Positions 15,981 to 24,249 are shown, numbered from the stretch's first letter. The stretch: DNA of 64,000 nucleotides from Posidoniimonas polymericola (GCF_007859935.1 NZ_SJPO01000001.1:62001-126000), one strand, 5' to 3'. The notes: generated by a model not told the origin, from the sequence alone. Numbers and translations are program-made.

Positions 15981-17288
15981 ATGCCGTCATTCGGATCTAC
16001 GAAAGAAGTCACGCCTAAGCCCAATCCCGGGAAACCCAGCGAGGGGGGCCCCAAGCGCGGGCTGTCGCTCACGCAGGAGGCGATCCGCCAGCTGCGGAAG
16101 AACCGCGTGGCGATGGCGTCGTTCTGGACGCTCGTGGCGGTGGGGCTGTTGTCGTTCTTCTCGCCGCTGTTCCCGATGCAGCCGCCCGACAAGGTGTTCA
16201 CCGACCAGAAGTTCTCTGAGCCGTCCTGGCTGCTGCAGGAGCCTGCCAAAGGGACCGCGGAGCAGGAAGAAGAACCGATCGACCGGTCACTGTTTATCAA
16301 AACCTTCTCGCTCGACGCCGAGCGGATCGCCGACCAGGGCGAGCGGGTTGAGGCCGCCGAGGCCGACCTGGCCGAGGCCCGCCGCGCGTACCGTGAGTCG
16401 CGGGGCGAAGAACGCGACGAGGCGATCCGCCAGCTCCGCCGGCAGAAGAACCGGGTCGAGGACATTGTCCAACGCCCGTACCGCGACGCCGGCTTCCCGG
16501 TCCTCGGCCCGTTGAGCCGCGCCATGGTCCGCGCCCGCTACGCGCTGTTCGGCGAGTGGTCGATCAACGCGATCTGCGGCCGCGACAAGCTCGGCCGGGA
16601 CATCTTCTCCCGGATCTTCTGGGGGTCGCGGGTGTCGCTGATCGTGGGCCTGGTGGCGACGATCGTCTCGGTAGTGATCGGCGTGACCTACGGCGCGATC
16701 GCCGGCTACACCGGCGGCTGGGTCGACGGCGCGATGATGCGGCTGGTCGACGTGCTGTACTCGGTGCCTTTTATCTTTGTCGTGATCTTCGTGATCTCGA
16801 TCCTCGACGACCCGCAGATCCGCGCCTGGCGCGAGGAGTACGGCCTCAGCCGGATCGTCATCTTCTACCTGGTGGTCGGCGCCATCTACTGGCTCACTAT
16901 GGCCCGCGTGGTCCGCGGCCAGGTGATCTCGCTCCGCAACGAGCCGTTTGTGGAGTCCGCCCGGGCGATCGGCGTGACGCACGCCGGCATCGTGTTCCGG
17001 CACATCGTGCCGAACCTGCTGAGCGTGGTGATCGTGTACCTGACGCTCACCATCCCGCGGGTGATTTTGTTCGAGGCCTTCCTCTCGTTCCTCGGCCTAG
17101 GGGTCGAGCCGCCCGACGTTTCGTGGGGACTGCTGGCCAACGAGGGCATCCAGGTCATCACGCCGGTGAAGGTCTACTGGTGGCTGATCGTGTTCCCCAG
17201 CGGAGCGATCGGCATAACCCTCTTCGCCCTCAATTTCCTGGGCGACGGCCTGCGGGACGCGTTCGACCCGCGGTTGCGGGACCAGTAG
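15981..17288 (+). CDS. Peptide-type ABC transporter permease, OppC-like, with coiled-coil insert
   Basis: 435 aa, far longer than the usual OppC of about 300. After a Pro/Lys-rich start and the first membrane segment (ASFWTLVAVGLLSFFSPLF, about 47-65) there is a hydrophilic insert (about residues 70-190). It includes a charged heptad-like helix from about 105 to 165 (ERVEAAEADLAEARRAYRES and following). The normal OppC then resumes: ICGRDKLGRDIFSRIFWGSR, five membrane segments, the EAA loop (NEPFVESARAIGVTHAGIVF) and FLSFLGLGVEPPDVSWG. It starts 6 bases after the OppB-like gene. The insert lies between TM1 and TM2 and so should face the periplasm, where the binding protein docks (inference). 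Confidence 0.9.
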   Translation: MPSFGSTKEVTPKPNPGKPSEGGPKRGLSLTQEAIRQLRKNRVAMASFWTLVAVGLLSFFSPLFPMQPPDKVFTDQKFSEPSWLLQEPAKGTAEQEEEPIDRSLFIKTFSLDAERIADQGERVEAAEADLAEARRAYRESRGEERDEAIRQLRRQKNRVEDIVQRPYRDAGFPVLGPLSRAMVRARYALFGEWSINAICGRDKLGRDIFSRIFWGSRVSLIVGLVATIVSVVIGVTYGAIAGYTGGWVDGAMMRLVDVLYSVPFIFVVIFVISILDDPQIRAWREEYGLSRIVIFYLVVGAIYWLTMARVVRGQVISLRNEPFVESARAIGVTHAGIVFRHIVPNLLSVVIVYLTLTIPRVILFEAFLSFLGLGVEPPDVSWGLLANEGIQVITPVKVYWWLIVFPSGAIGITLFALNFLGDGLRDAFDPRLRDQ

Positions 17289-17511
17289 CGGCTGCCAAAT
17301 GCGTCCAAGGTCATCTTCTTTGCGGCGTGCGCCCGGGGGTCCCGCGGTGCAACCGCGCAACGCGGCATGAACCGACTCCAGGCAGGTAAAAAAGCACGCC
17401 CCAATATCGGATGTCCACATGGGGTAGGGTTTCCACAGCTACGGTCGAATAGTGACCAGGGGGCCGTTGCACCTGAGGGCCCCGACGCGGTTGATCCGAG
17501 AGGCGTAACCC

Positions 17512-18090
17512 ATGAATCAATCTCGACCCTATGCCGCCAGTGATCGGTGCGCCGGCCGAAGCCCAACGGGCATGGCGACTCCTTGCTGCGCTGGGTGCCA
17601 ACACGCCCTCGACTGGCCAGCGCCTATCCCAGGGGTTTGGGCCGCCCCGGTCGCGTGCGGCCAGTGCGGACGGGTCTACTACACGCGGGTGGACGCCAAC
17701 CTAGCTCCATGCGACAGCCTGCCGGCCGACTGCGAGTCGTCGGCCCGCGGATTGGGCCGCCAGTTCCAACCGCGGGACATCGCTGCCGTCGCCGCCAAAC
17801 TCGGCGTGTTCCCGGACGTGCTCATTCCGGGCGTCCCGCTGGACGCGGGCCTCAAGATTCACGACGCGACGATCGAGGCGCGGCTTATTGAGCTGACGAC
17901 CGCCGGTTGCCGGCTGCAGATCGAGGCCTCGCTAAAGGTTGGCTACCTGCTGCTCGACTTCGCTAGGCTCGGCTTTCCTGGGCTGCAGGCGCTGGCCGCG
18001 GTGCGCCGGCTGCAACTCGAGCGGGACGCGATGCGCGTCGGGTGCGAGTTCCTGACCGGAATGGAAGTGGAAGCGGCGCTCCGCGGCTAG
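17512..18090 (+). CDS. Zinc-ribbon PilZ-like protein, A1 of A-B-A-B array
   Basis: 192 aa. The N-terminal zinc-ribbon-like part has CCAGCQHAL, then CGQCGRVYYT (residues about 25-63). The C-terminal part resembles a degenerate PilZ beta-barrel: EARLIELTTAGCRLQIEA, VGYLLLDFARLGFPGLQALA, then AVRRLQ and RVGCEFL. It lacks both c-di-GMP motifs (RxxxR and D/NxSxxG; here ELTTAG), unlike its paralogue A2 at 19103-19744. No signal or membrane segment, so probably cytosolic. It is the first of four related genes on the plus strand. I recognise the architecture but not a specific family name, and no function is established. Confidence 0.72.
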   Translation: MNQSRPYAASDRCAGRSPTGMATPCCAGCQHALDWPAPIPGVWAAPVACGQCGRVYYTRVDANLAPCDSLPADCESSARGLGRQFQPRDIAAVAAKLGVFPDVLIPGVPLDAGLKIHDATIEARLIELTTAGCRLQIEASLKVGYLLLDFARLGFPGLQALAAVRRLQLERDAMRVGCEFLTGMEVEAALRG

Positions 18091-18359
18091 TTGGCACTCG
18101 CCGATGCGCCCGGCTCGTCGGCCGTACGAAGACGCCGACTTCGTACTCGAGACTTCTGCTGTCGATTGCTGCTGCGCACTCGCGACCTCGCTCTATCCGC
18201 ATGCCCTGCCGGGAAGCCGAACAAATTCCCGCCCGCAGAGCGGTGTCTTAAACGCCAGTACGCAACTAAGCTTTTGAGTGTCACCGTAGCAGGGTGGCTT
18301 ATCGTTGCACGTGCTGCATCGAAGGGACCCCTGCGCGACGGAAGCAGCGGGCAGGCAGT

Positions 18360-18908
18360 ATGGATCAGCATTCTCCCAACGACCGTTTTGCGGGCCAGCC
18401 CGCCAACATTAGCGGCATCCGCTGCAGCGTGTGCAGCAACCAACTCAACGCCGCTGCCCCGACTGAGAACCGCCGCGTCGTGCTGCGGGCGTGCGCCTCG
18501 TGCGAGGCCCGCTACTACACGGCCGACCTGCCCGGCGCGCTCTCCGGGGCGCCGCACGTCGGGCTCGCCTCGCCAGCCAGTCTGCCGACGCACGAGCACC
18601 GCCGCCTGCGGCGGTTGATTTCGGTGCTGGTGGCCGCCGGTGAGTTGGCGCACGGGCTTGCGCTGCCGGTCACCGCGACGCCGCTTGACGAGCGGTACGT
18701 CCCTGTTGGGCAGACCGTGGCGGGCGTTGTGTCCGATCTGACCGAGCAGTGGATCCGGGTCACGCTGCCCACCGACCGCCACGCCAGCTACTGGCTGCTC
18801 GACTTCGGCCCCTCGGGCCACGCCGGCTGTCAGGTGGCCGTGCGATGCGAGACCGCCTCGCCCGTTGGCGACGGCTCCTGGCGGGTCGCCGGCGCGCCGG
18901 CCAGCTGA
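18360..18908 (+). CDS. Zinc-ribbon PilZ-like protein, B1 of A-B-A-B array
   Basis: 182 aa from the ATG at 18360. An N-terminal ribbon-like motif RCSVCSNQL...CASCEARYYT (about residues 20-57) is followed by a linker and a domain with LALPVTATPLDERYVPVGQ, SDLTEQWIRVTLPTDRHASY and WLLDFGPSGHAGCQ. The last block aligns with the YLLLDF..G..G.Q block of the A-type proteins, so A and B share a fold. The 3' third is nearly identical in nucleotide sequence to the end of B2 (20160-20331): about 11 mismatches in roughly 155 aligned bases by eye. This suggests recent duplication or gene conversion. Function unknown; no c-di-GMP motif. Confidence 0.72.
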   Translation: MDQHSPNDRFAGQPANISGIRCSVCSNQLNAAAPTENRRVVLRACASCEARYYTADLPGALSGAPHVGLASPASLPTHEHRRLRRLISVLVAAGELAHGLALPVTATPLDERYVPVGQTVAGVVSDLTEQWIRVTLPTDRHASYWLLDFGPSGHAGCQVAVRCETASPVGDGSWRVAGAPAS

Positions 18909-19102
18909 CCCGGCTCGTCTGTCAGTGCCCGCTCCTTGCCCGGGCAATCGCCCCGCCCGCTACAGCCGCACCTCGGCGGGTGCGAGTTGTGCGAATTTCC
19001 GCAGGCTGGGCGTCGCGAGCACGGCTTTCCGCTCCTAGGTTTGGATAAGCATGTGGCTGACCACAGGCGGAAAACCACGACGGTCGTTAAGGACTCTTAC
19101 CG

Positions 19103-19744
19103 ATGAAAGACTGCCTCCCCCAACTCGATCCCGAGATCATTGCCGCGCTCGGCAGCAGCGGCCCCGATCGCCGGAACCTGCCGATGACGATCATGATCGG
19201 CCGTTGCCTCGGCTGCGAGCGGCGGCTTCCGTGGCCCGCTCCCAAGCCGGGCTACTGGGCGGCGGCGGTTCCGTGCCCCGAGTGTGGCCGGTGGTACTAC
19301 ACCGAGGCCCACAACCACACACTGCCGGTCCTTCGGCTTGGCGACCAGCGCACCCCCCAGGGCCTCGCCGAGCAGTACAGCCCGGCGGGGATGAGCGAGC
19401 TCGAGCGTGCGCTGGGTTCCCTCGTGCCGAGTGACGACCGCCGCGGCGACGACCGCCATGAGGTCCGCGTCAACCTCCCCGCGGTTCCGCTCACCGAGTC
19501 GCTCGAGTCGCCGTGCGAGGTGCTCGAGGTCCGCCTGGTGAACCTCTCGCCTGTGGGCTGTTGCCTGCAACTGAACGAGCCGCTCTCGGTGGCCTACCTG
19601 CTGCTCGACTTTAGCGTGGTGGGCTTCCCGGGCTTCCAGGCTCTGGCGGCCGTGCGTTGGCTCGAGACCAAGTCCGGCGTAACCAAGGTCGGCTGCAAGT
19701 TCCTGCTCGGCTCTGGCGGCGACCTGCCGCTCGACGCGCGCTAG
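19103..19744 (+). CDS. Zinc-ribbon PilZ protein, A2, with intact c-di-GMP motif
   Basis: 213 aa. The zinc-ribbon-like motif is CLGCERRLPW...CPECGRWYYTE (about residues 35-70), matching A1 closely (both have a WPAP.PG.WAA block between the two cysteine pairs). The C-terminal PilZ domain keeps both ligand motifs: RGDDR (RxxxR) and, about 30 residues later, NLSPVG (NxSxxG), then AYLLLDFSVVGFPGFQALA and VTKVGCKFL. It should therefore be able to bind cyclic di-GMP, the only one of the four paralogues of which this can be said. Whether the ribbon binds zinc, nucleic acid or protein is unknown. It lies 32 bases upstream of B2. Confidence 0.78.
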   Translation: MKDCLPQLDPEIIAALGSSGPDRRNLPMTIMIGRCLGCERRLPWPAPKPGYWAAAVPCPECGRWYYTEAHNHTLPVLRLGDQRTPQGLAEQYSPAGMSELERALGSLVPSDDRRGDDRHEVRVNLPAVPLTESLESPCEVLEVRLVNLSPVGCCLQLNEPLSVAYLLLDFSVVGFPGFQALAAVRWLETKSGVTKVGCKFLLGSGGDLPLDAR

Positions 19745-19776
19745 CCCCGGGCCCCACCCAACCGAGAACCGCAGCG

Positions 19777-20331
19777 ATGCACCCCTGTCTGCAAGACCGA
19801 AACGCCGACGCGATCGCGGACCACCGGGTGGTCTACCACTGCGGCCAATGCGGCGGCAGGCTCGGCGTGCTGGCGCCGATCGAGCAGACCCGGGTCGTGG
19901 TCAAGAAGTGCAGCGACTGCGACGCGCGGATTTATTGTGCGGACGCGGCCGAGCGGGTCGAGCCCGGCCCGTCGCCGCTCGCGGGCTTCTCGCCAAGCCG
20001 GCACCTCCCGCACCACCAACGCTCGCGGCTGCGGGCGGCGATCGCCGGGCTGGTGCGTGAGCAGCGAAACGGCCAGAAGCTCGCGTTGCCGGTGACCGCC
20101 ACTCCGCTCGACGAGCGGTGCCACCCGCTCGGAGTGACCCTTGCCGGGCTGGTCACGGACCTGACCGAGCAATGGATCCGGGTCACGCTGCCCACTGACC
20201 GCCACGCCAGCTACTGGCTGCTCGACTTTGGCCCGTCGGGCCACGCCGGTTGTCAGTTGGCCGTGCGTTGCGAGACCGCCGCCCCTGTCGGCGACGGCTC
20301 CTGGCGGGTCGCCGGCGCTCTGGCTAGTTGA
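19777..20331 (+). CDS. Zinc-ribbon PilZ-like protein, B2 of A-B-A-B array
   Basis: 184 aa from the ATG at 19777, 32 bases after A2 and probably co-transcribed with it. The ribbon-like motif is CGQCGGRLG...CSDCDARIYC (about residues 22-58). The C-terminal domain repeats B1 almost word for word (LALPVTATPLDERCHPLGV, TDLTEQWIRVTLPTDRHASY, WLLDFGPSGHAGCQ). Its last 79 bases overlap, on the opposite strand, the 3' end of the PEP-CTERM-type gene at 20253-20972. As with B1, no RxxxR or D/NxSxxG motif is present, so direct c-di-GMP binding is not predicted. Confidence 0.72.
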   Translation: MHPCLQDRNADAIADHRVVYHCGQCGGRLGVLAPIEQTRVVVKKCSDCDARIYCADAAERVEPGPSPLAGFSPSRHLPHHQRSRLRAAIAGLVREQRNGQKLALPVTATPLDERCHPLGVTLAGLVTDLTEQWIRVTLPTDRHASYWLLDFGPSGHAGCQLAVRCETAAPVGDGSWRVAGALAS

Positions 20332-20972
20332 GCGCCGCGGCGACGACCGCCTCGGACTGCCAACGCCAGGCCAGCGGCCGCCAGCGAAAGCCCGCCGGGG
20401 GCCGGGATCAGCGCTACATTGTCGAGCGAGCCGGTGTCGCTGCCAGAGCGGTACTCGCCGCGGATCTGCAGGTCGGTCAGGTCCGATAGCACTTGCATCA
20501 TCTCGGCCGCGGTCGGCGCGGCCGCCGGGGACGAGCCGCCGACGGTCCAGCCAGCCGTTTCCTCTAGCGGGACGCTGTAGCTGGTCCACGCGACGCCGGG
20601 GTTCATCGACGTGTCGTAGGTGAGAAACAGGCCGCCGCCACGGAGGATCACGTCCTCGTCGTCGAACTGGCTCGAGATCGAACTCTGCATCAGGTCGAAG
20701 GTCAGGTCAGCGCCGTAGGCAAACGAGAAATCGCCGTGGAACTTAGCGGGCGCCTGGAAGTACCACGTGCCGCCCAGCACGTTGTCGGCGGCAGCGATGT
20801 GCCCGCCCGGGTTGCCGCCCGCGGCCAGGTAATCGGGCGAACCGGTCCCGCTCTGGGCGTCGCCGATGATGGTCCAGCCCTCGTCGTCGACGTCGAACGT
20901 GCTCGAAGCCGCGTGAGCACCGGCGCTGGTCAAAGCGGCTAGCGAGAAGAGCAACGCGGCGACAGCTTTCAT
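20253..20972 (-). CDS. Exported laminin-B-like protein with PEP-CTERM-like tail
   Basis: 239 aa from the ATG at 20972 (MKAVAALLFSLAALTSAGAH, signal peptide). The mature part begins FDVDDEGWTIIGDA and continues with a jelly-roll-like beta pattern (YFQAPAKFHGDFSFAYG, DLQIRGEYRSGSDTGSLDNV) typical of laminin B (domain IV)-like modules. It ends with IPAPGGLSLAAAGLALAVRG and a run of arginines, the PEP-CTERM-like anchor processed by exosortase-type systems. The frame then continues about 26 residues antisense through the end of B2 before its TGA at 20253, an odd tail for this class. No exosortase gene is in the window. Probably a cell-surface or secreted protein. Confidence 0.75.
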   Translation of the reverse strand: MKAVAALLFSLAALTSAGAHAASSTFDVDDEGWTIIGDAQSGTGSPDYLAAGGNPGGHIAAADNVLGGTWYFQAPAKFHGDFSFAYGADLTFDLMQSSISSQFDDEDVILRGGGLFLTYDTSMNPGVAWTSYSVPLEETAGWTVGGSSPAAAPTAAEMMQVLSDLTDLQIRGEYRSGSDTGSLDNVALIPAPGGLSLAAAGLALAVRGGRRRGAQLARAPATRQEPSPTGAAVSQRTAN

Positions 20973-21112
20973 GAGACGCTTCCGTGAGCAAGGTCCAGGC
21001 ATTTCAATAGTGTCGAAGTGTACGTCCCGCCGCAGAGTGGCACAACCACGGTGCTCGGCAGGCCAGGTTACAATGGCCGTAGGCGCACTGCACGCACCAC
21101 GAGGACATCGAA

Positions 21113-22864
21113 TTGCTAACCACCACTTATCTGCTGATGCGTCCCCGCTGGCAGACGCTGATTCTTGCCGCGTTGCTTGCGAGCCCCGCGGCCGCTGCGC
21201 CGCTGCCCGGCTTCGCGCCCGGGGCGTGGTTCGGCGAGCAGGTCCGCACGGCCACCCTTTCCGGCGATGTCCGCGCGTACGCCAACGCGGCCGGCGATTT
21301 CGACCCGGTTAAGCCGATGCGGCTGATCCTGTTCTCGCTGCCCAACGGCAACACGATCGAGCAGACGCTCGGCTGCCAGATGCGAGACGACCTCGACTGG
21401 CATTTCGACATCCAGCACATCGCCGCCCAGACGCGGCGGCTCCGCGAAGTGACGCCCGACGAGAACCTTGTGCTGGTCTGCCTCGAGGCCCCGGGGCTGA
21501 GCTGGCCCGCCTGGCGCCGCGGCGTCGAGGACCGCCCTCAGCAGATCGCCGACGTCTACGCGGCCGCCACGCGTCTGGCGCCGCCGGGCAAGGTGACGCT
21601 CGCAGCGCACAGCGGCGGCGGCAGCTTCGTGTGGGGTGTGCTCGACGCGCACGAAGCAATCCCTGCGGAGGTCGACCGCATCGCACTCTTGGACGCGAAC
21701 TACAGCTACGACGACGCCAGCCGCCACGGCGACAAGTTCCTGGCATGGCTCAACGCCGACGCGCAGCGGCGGTTGGTTGTCCTCGCCTACGACGACCGCC
21801 ACATCACCTACCAGGGCAAGCCGGTCGTCGGCCCGACCGGCGGCACGTACCGCGCTACCAACCGCATGGCAGACCGCTTTGCCAAGGAGCTCGCGATCGA
21901 CGAGGGCGCCGACGGCCCGCTCATGCGCCGCACCGCGCAGGGCGGCCGCATCACGCTGCTAGTGCACCAGAACCCCGACAACAAGATCTTGCACACGGCG
22001 CTAGTGGGCGACATGAACGGCTATTTGTACGCCACGACGCTCGGCACGCCCCAGCAGGACGCGTGGGGTCGGTTCGGCGGCCCCCGCGCGTTCGCCGATT
22101 GGATTGAGCCGCCGCCGGCTAGCCTCCCGCCCCGCTCTGCCGATGCGATTGGCGGCGCCACGTTCTTCGCACAGATCGCCGACCTCGCGCCCGCCGAACG
22201 CGAACAGGCGATTGCCGAGCAGTTGCGTGCCGGCAACCTGCCCGACCGGTTGCGGGAATTTACGCCGATCAGTATTGTCTCACTCGACGCCGAGGGCCGC
22301 GAGCGTCGGCTCACCTACCAGGCAATGCCCGACTACCTGGCGGTCGGCTCCGACGACGATTTCGTCCGCGCGCCGATCAACCCCGCCACCGCTCAACAGA
22401 TCGCCGATCGGTTCGGCTGCACGCTGCCAACCGCGCGGATGGTCGACCAGATCTACCAGCACGCCGTCGTGAAGGTCGAACCGCGGCCACTCACCGAACG
22501 CCGCGAGGCGGCCGCCACCTTCGCCCAGCACAGCGCGATCATCGAGCAGCAACGCGGCGGCCGGAACGGGCTGATCGCCGGCGTCAAGAAGGACGTCGTC
22601 CTAACCAACCGGCTGCTGGAGCGGCCCGGCCGGGTCGCGATCTACGGCTGGCATCGGCTGACCGGCGAGCCGATCCAACCGGTAACGACGGTTCACACCC
22701 GCGCGTACGTCGACTACAGTCACGGCGTCCGACTGGTCCGCGAGGCGATGACGCTCGACGGCGAGCCGACCACCTTCGAGCAGATCGCGACCGACCCGAA
22801 CCTCGCCGCGCTCGTGAGCAGCGACGGGCCTCTCAAGGTGCTCCGCTACGAGACCGAGTGGTAA
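21113..22864 (+). CDS. Exported protein with alpha/beta-hydrolase-like N-terminal half
   Basis: 583 aa from a TTG at 21113. GAGGA at 21101-21105 is well placed for this TTG, while the next in-frame ATG (21137) has no ribosome-binding site. Signal peptide: WQTLILAALLASPAAAA. The N-terminal half has an alpha/beta-hydrolase look: MRLILFSLPNGNTIEQ, then the nucleophile elbow-like VTLAAHSGGGSFVWGVL (GxSxG variant H-S-G-G-G) near residue 170, and DRIALLDANYSYDD (possible acid residue). The C-terminal half (after about 320) is a separate region with no recognised domain, containing TPISIVSLDAEGRERRLTYQ and ending LKVLRYETEW. Substrate unknown. A ribbon/PilZ or PEP-CTERM connection is not evident. 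Confidence 0.7.
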   Translation: MLTTTYLLMRPRWQTLILAALLASPAAAAPLPGFAPGAWFGEQVRTATLSGDVRAYANAAGDFDPVKPMRLILFSLPNGNTIEQTLGCQMRDDLDWHFDIQHIAAQTRRLREVTPDENLVLVCLEAPGLSWPAWRRGVEDRPQQIADVYAAATRLAPPGKVTLAAHSGGGSFVWGVLDAHEAIPAEVDRIALLDANYSYDDASRHGDKFLAWLNADAQRRLVVLAYDDRHITYQGKPVVGPTGGTYRATNRMADRFAKELAIDEGADGPLMRRTAQGGRITLLVHQNPDNKILHTALVGDMNGYLYATTLGTPQQDAWGRFGGPRAFADWIEPPPASLPPRSADAIGGATFFAQIADLAPAEREQAIAEQLRAGNLPDRLREFTPISIVSLDAEGRERRLTYQAMPDYLAVGSDDDFVRAPINPATAQQIADRFGCTLPTARMVDQIYQHAVVKVEPRPLTERREAAATFAQHSAIIEQQRGGRNGLIAGVKKDVVLTNRLLERPGRVAIYGWHRLTGEPIQPVTTVHTRAYVDYSHGVRLVREAMTLDGEPTTFEQIATDPNLAALVSSDGPLKVLRYETEW

Positions 22865-22870
22865 AGAAGA

Positions 22871-22900
22871 TCCCCCTCCCTACGAGGGAGGTGGGGAGGA
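22871..22900. repeat. C-rich/G-rich intergenic palindrome (family R1)
   Basis: A tccccctccctacgaggga hairpin followed by ggtggggagg, directly after the hydrolase-like gene. No T-run follows, so it is not a classic terminator. Confidence 0.65.
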
Positions 22901-22965
22901 GTGGCCTCCGCCATCTCATAACAACACCGCCGACTGTCGACACCTAAACGGGATTACAGCCACGC

Positions 22966-23688
22966 ATGACCATCCTAGTCCTCGGCGCCACGGGCGCGAC
23001 CGGCGAGCTGCTTGTCGCCCAGCTCTTGGGCCGCGGCGAAGAGGTCCGCGCGGTGGTCCGCTCGCCCGACCGGCTTCAGCTCGAGCTGCGGCAGTGTGTG
23101 AACCTGTCGTACACGACCGCCAGCCTGCTCGACTTGTCCGACGAGCGGCTGCAAGAACTGACCGCCGGCTGCGACGCGGTCGCGTCTTGCCTGGGGCACA
23201 ACCTGACGCTGCGGGGCGTGTTCGGCCAGCCCCGCAGGCTGGTGACCGACGCCGTGCGGCGGGTTTGCCGGGCGATCGAGGCCAACCAGCCCGAGCGGCC
23301 GGTCAAGTTCGTGCTGATGTCGAGCGCCGGCGTGCGGAACCGCGACCTCGACGAGCCGCTCACCACGGGCGAGCGGGCGGTGCTCGCCCTGCTGAGGACG
23401 CTGGTCCCGCCGCACGCCGACAACGAGCAGGCCGCCGACTACCTGCGGACGCAGGTCGGTCAGTCTTCGAAGTTCATCGAGTGGTGCGCCGTCCGCCCCG
23501 ACAGCCTCACCCACGCCGACGAGGTAAGCCCCTGCACGCTGCACGAATCGCCGACCCGCAGCGCGCTGTTCAACCCGGGCCGCACCAGCCGGATCAATGT
23601 CGGCCACGCGATGACGCGGCTCATCGTCGACGACGAGCTGTGGACCAATTGGCGCGGCCGCATGCCGGTGGTTTACAACGCGGAGTAG
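22966..23688 (+). CDS. Atypical SDR / NAD(P)-binding epimerase-like protein
   Basis: 240 aa Rossmann-fold protein. The dinucleotide-binding motif GATGATG opens the protein (MTILVLGATGATGELLVAQL), followed by a basic residue after beta-2 (AVVRSPDRL), which favours NADP(H). The region CDAVASCLGHNL and VKFVLMSSAGVRN match the atypical SDR subgroup that includes NAD(P)H-binding quinone or biliverdin reductase-like proteins, where the classical YxxxK is absent. RPDSLTHADEVSP marks the late substrate-binding part. Cytosolic and probably monocistronic. The substrate cannot be read from the sequence. Confidence 0.85.
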   Translation: MTILVLGATGATGELLVAQLLGRGEEVRAVVRSPDRLQLELRQCVNLSYTTASLLDLSDERLQELTAGCDAVASCLGHNLTLRGVFGQPRRLVTDAVRRVCRAIEANQPERPVKFVLMSSAGVRNRDLDEPLTTGERAVLALLRTLVPPHADNEQAADYLRTQVGQSSKFIEWCAVRPDSLTHADEVSPCTLHESPTRSALFNPGRTSRINVGHAMTRLIVDDELWTNWRGRMPVVYNAE

Positions 23689-23835
23689 GTCGCCGTCATC
23701 GCGTGGGCGACGTTGATCCGGCAGTCTCAACGCAGCGTGGTGCAGCATCGCTCGGCACAGGTGCGAGTGCTCGGTGGGCCAGCTCGCGCGAGCCTACTCG
23801 GAGAGTAGGGCTACTCTTGGGCCGCTGCGGGCGAC

Positions 23836-24249
23836 CTAGATACCGCCGGCCAGATAGTCATCGATCCTCGGGTTGAAGCGGCGGGAGAGAACGCCGTGGT
23901 AGGTCGGCCGCCGTAGTTCGCAGGCAAGCAGGGCGAAGGTAAAGACCGACTGCAGTGCGAACAGCCACGGGAGACTTACAGTCCCCAACCAGAGCCACAC
24001 GGTGGTGTGGATCAAGAACACACCGGCCCAGAGGAGCTCCGGACGGCAAGGAATGCGGAAGACGTTGCAGAACAAGAAGAAGTGGAAGACCACAAACGGC
24101 ACGAACGGCGAAAAACCCGCCGTGTAGGAATAGCCCGCCACGCCCCCCGCGGTGGCGGCCGCCATCACCACGACATCCACCGTCGACAACCGCAGGCCGC
24201 AGGTGCGGGGGCGTCCCTGGTAGGTAAGGGCATTTGAGGGAGAGGCCAT
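23836..24249 (-). CDS. Small polytopic membrane protein of unknown function
   Basis: 137 aa from the ATG at 24249; a longer in-frame start at 24318 adds an unlikely hydrophilic leader. About four hydrophobic segments: VDVVVMAAATAGGVAGYSY, FVPFVVFHFFLFCNVF, LLWAGVFLIHTTVWLWLG and LFALQSVFTFALLACEL. A short cytosolic end follows (TYHGVLSRRFNPRIDDYLAG). No motif of a known transporter or enzyme. Isolated between a plus-strand SDR gene and the minus-strand SGNH-dockerin gene. Confidence 0.6.
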   Translation of the reverse strand: MASPSNALTYQGRPRTCGLRLSTVDVVVMAAATAGGVAGYSYTAGFSPFVPFVVFHFFLFCNVFRIPCRPELLWAGVFLIHTTVWLWLGTVSLPWLFALQSVFTFALLACELRRPTYHGVLSRRFNPRIDDYLAGGI

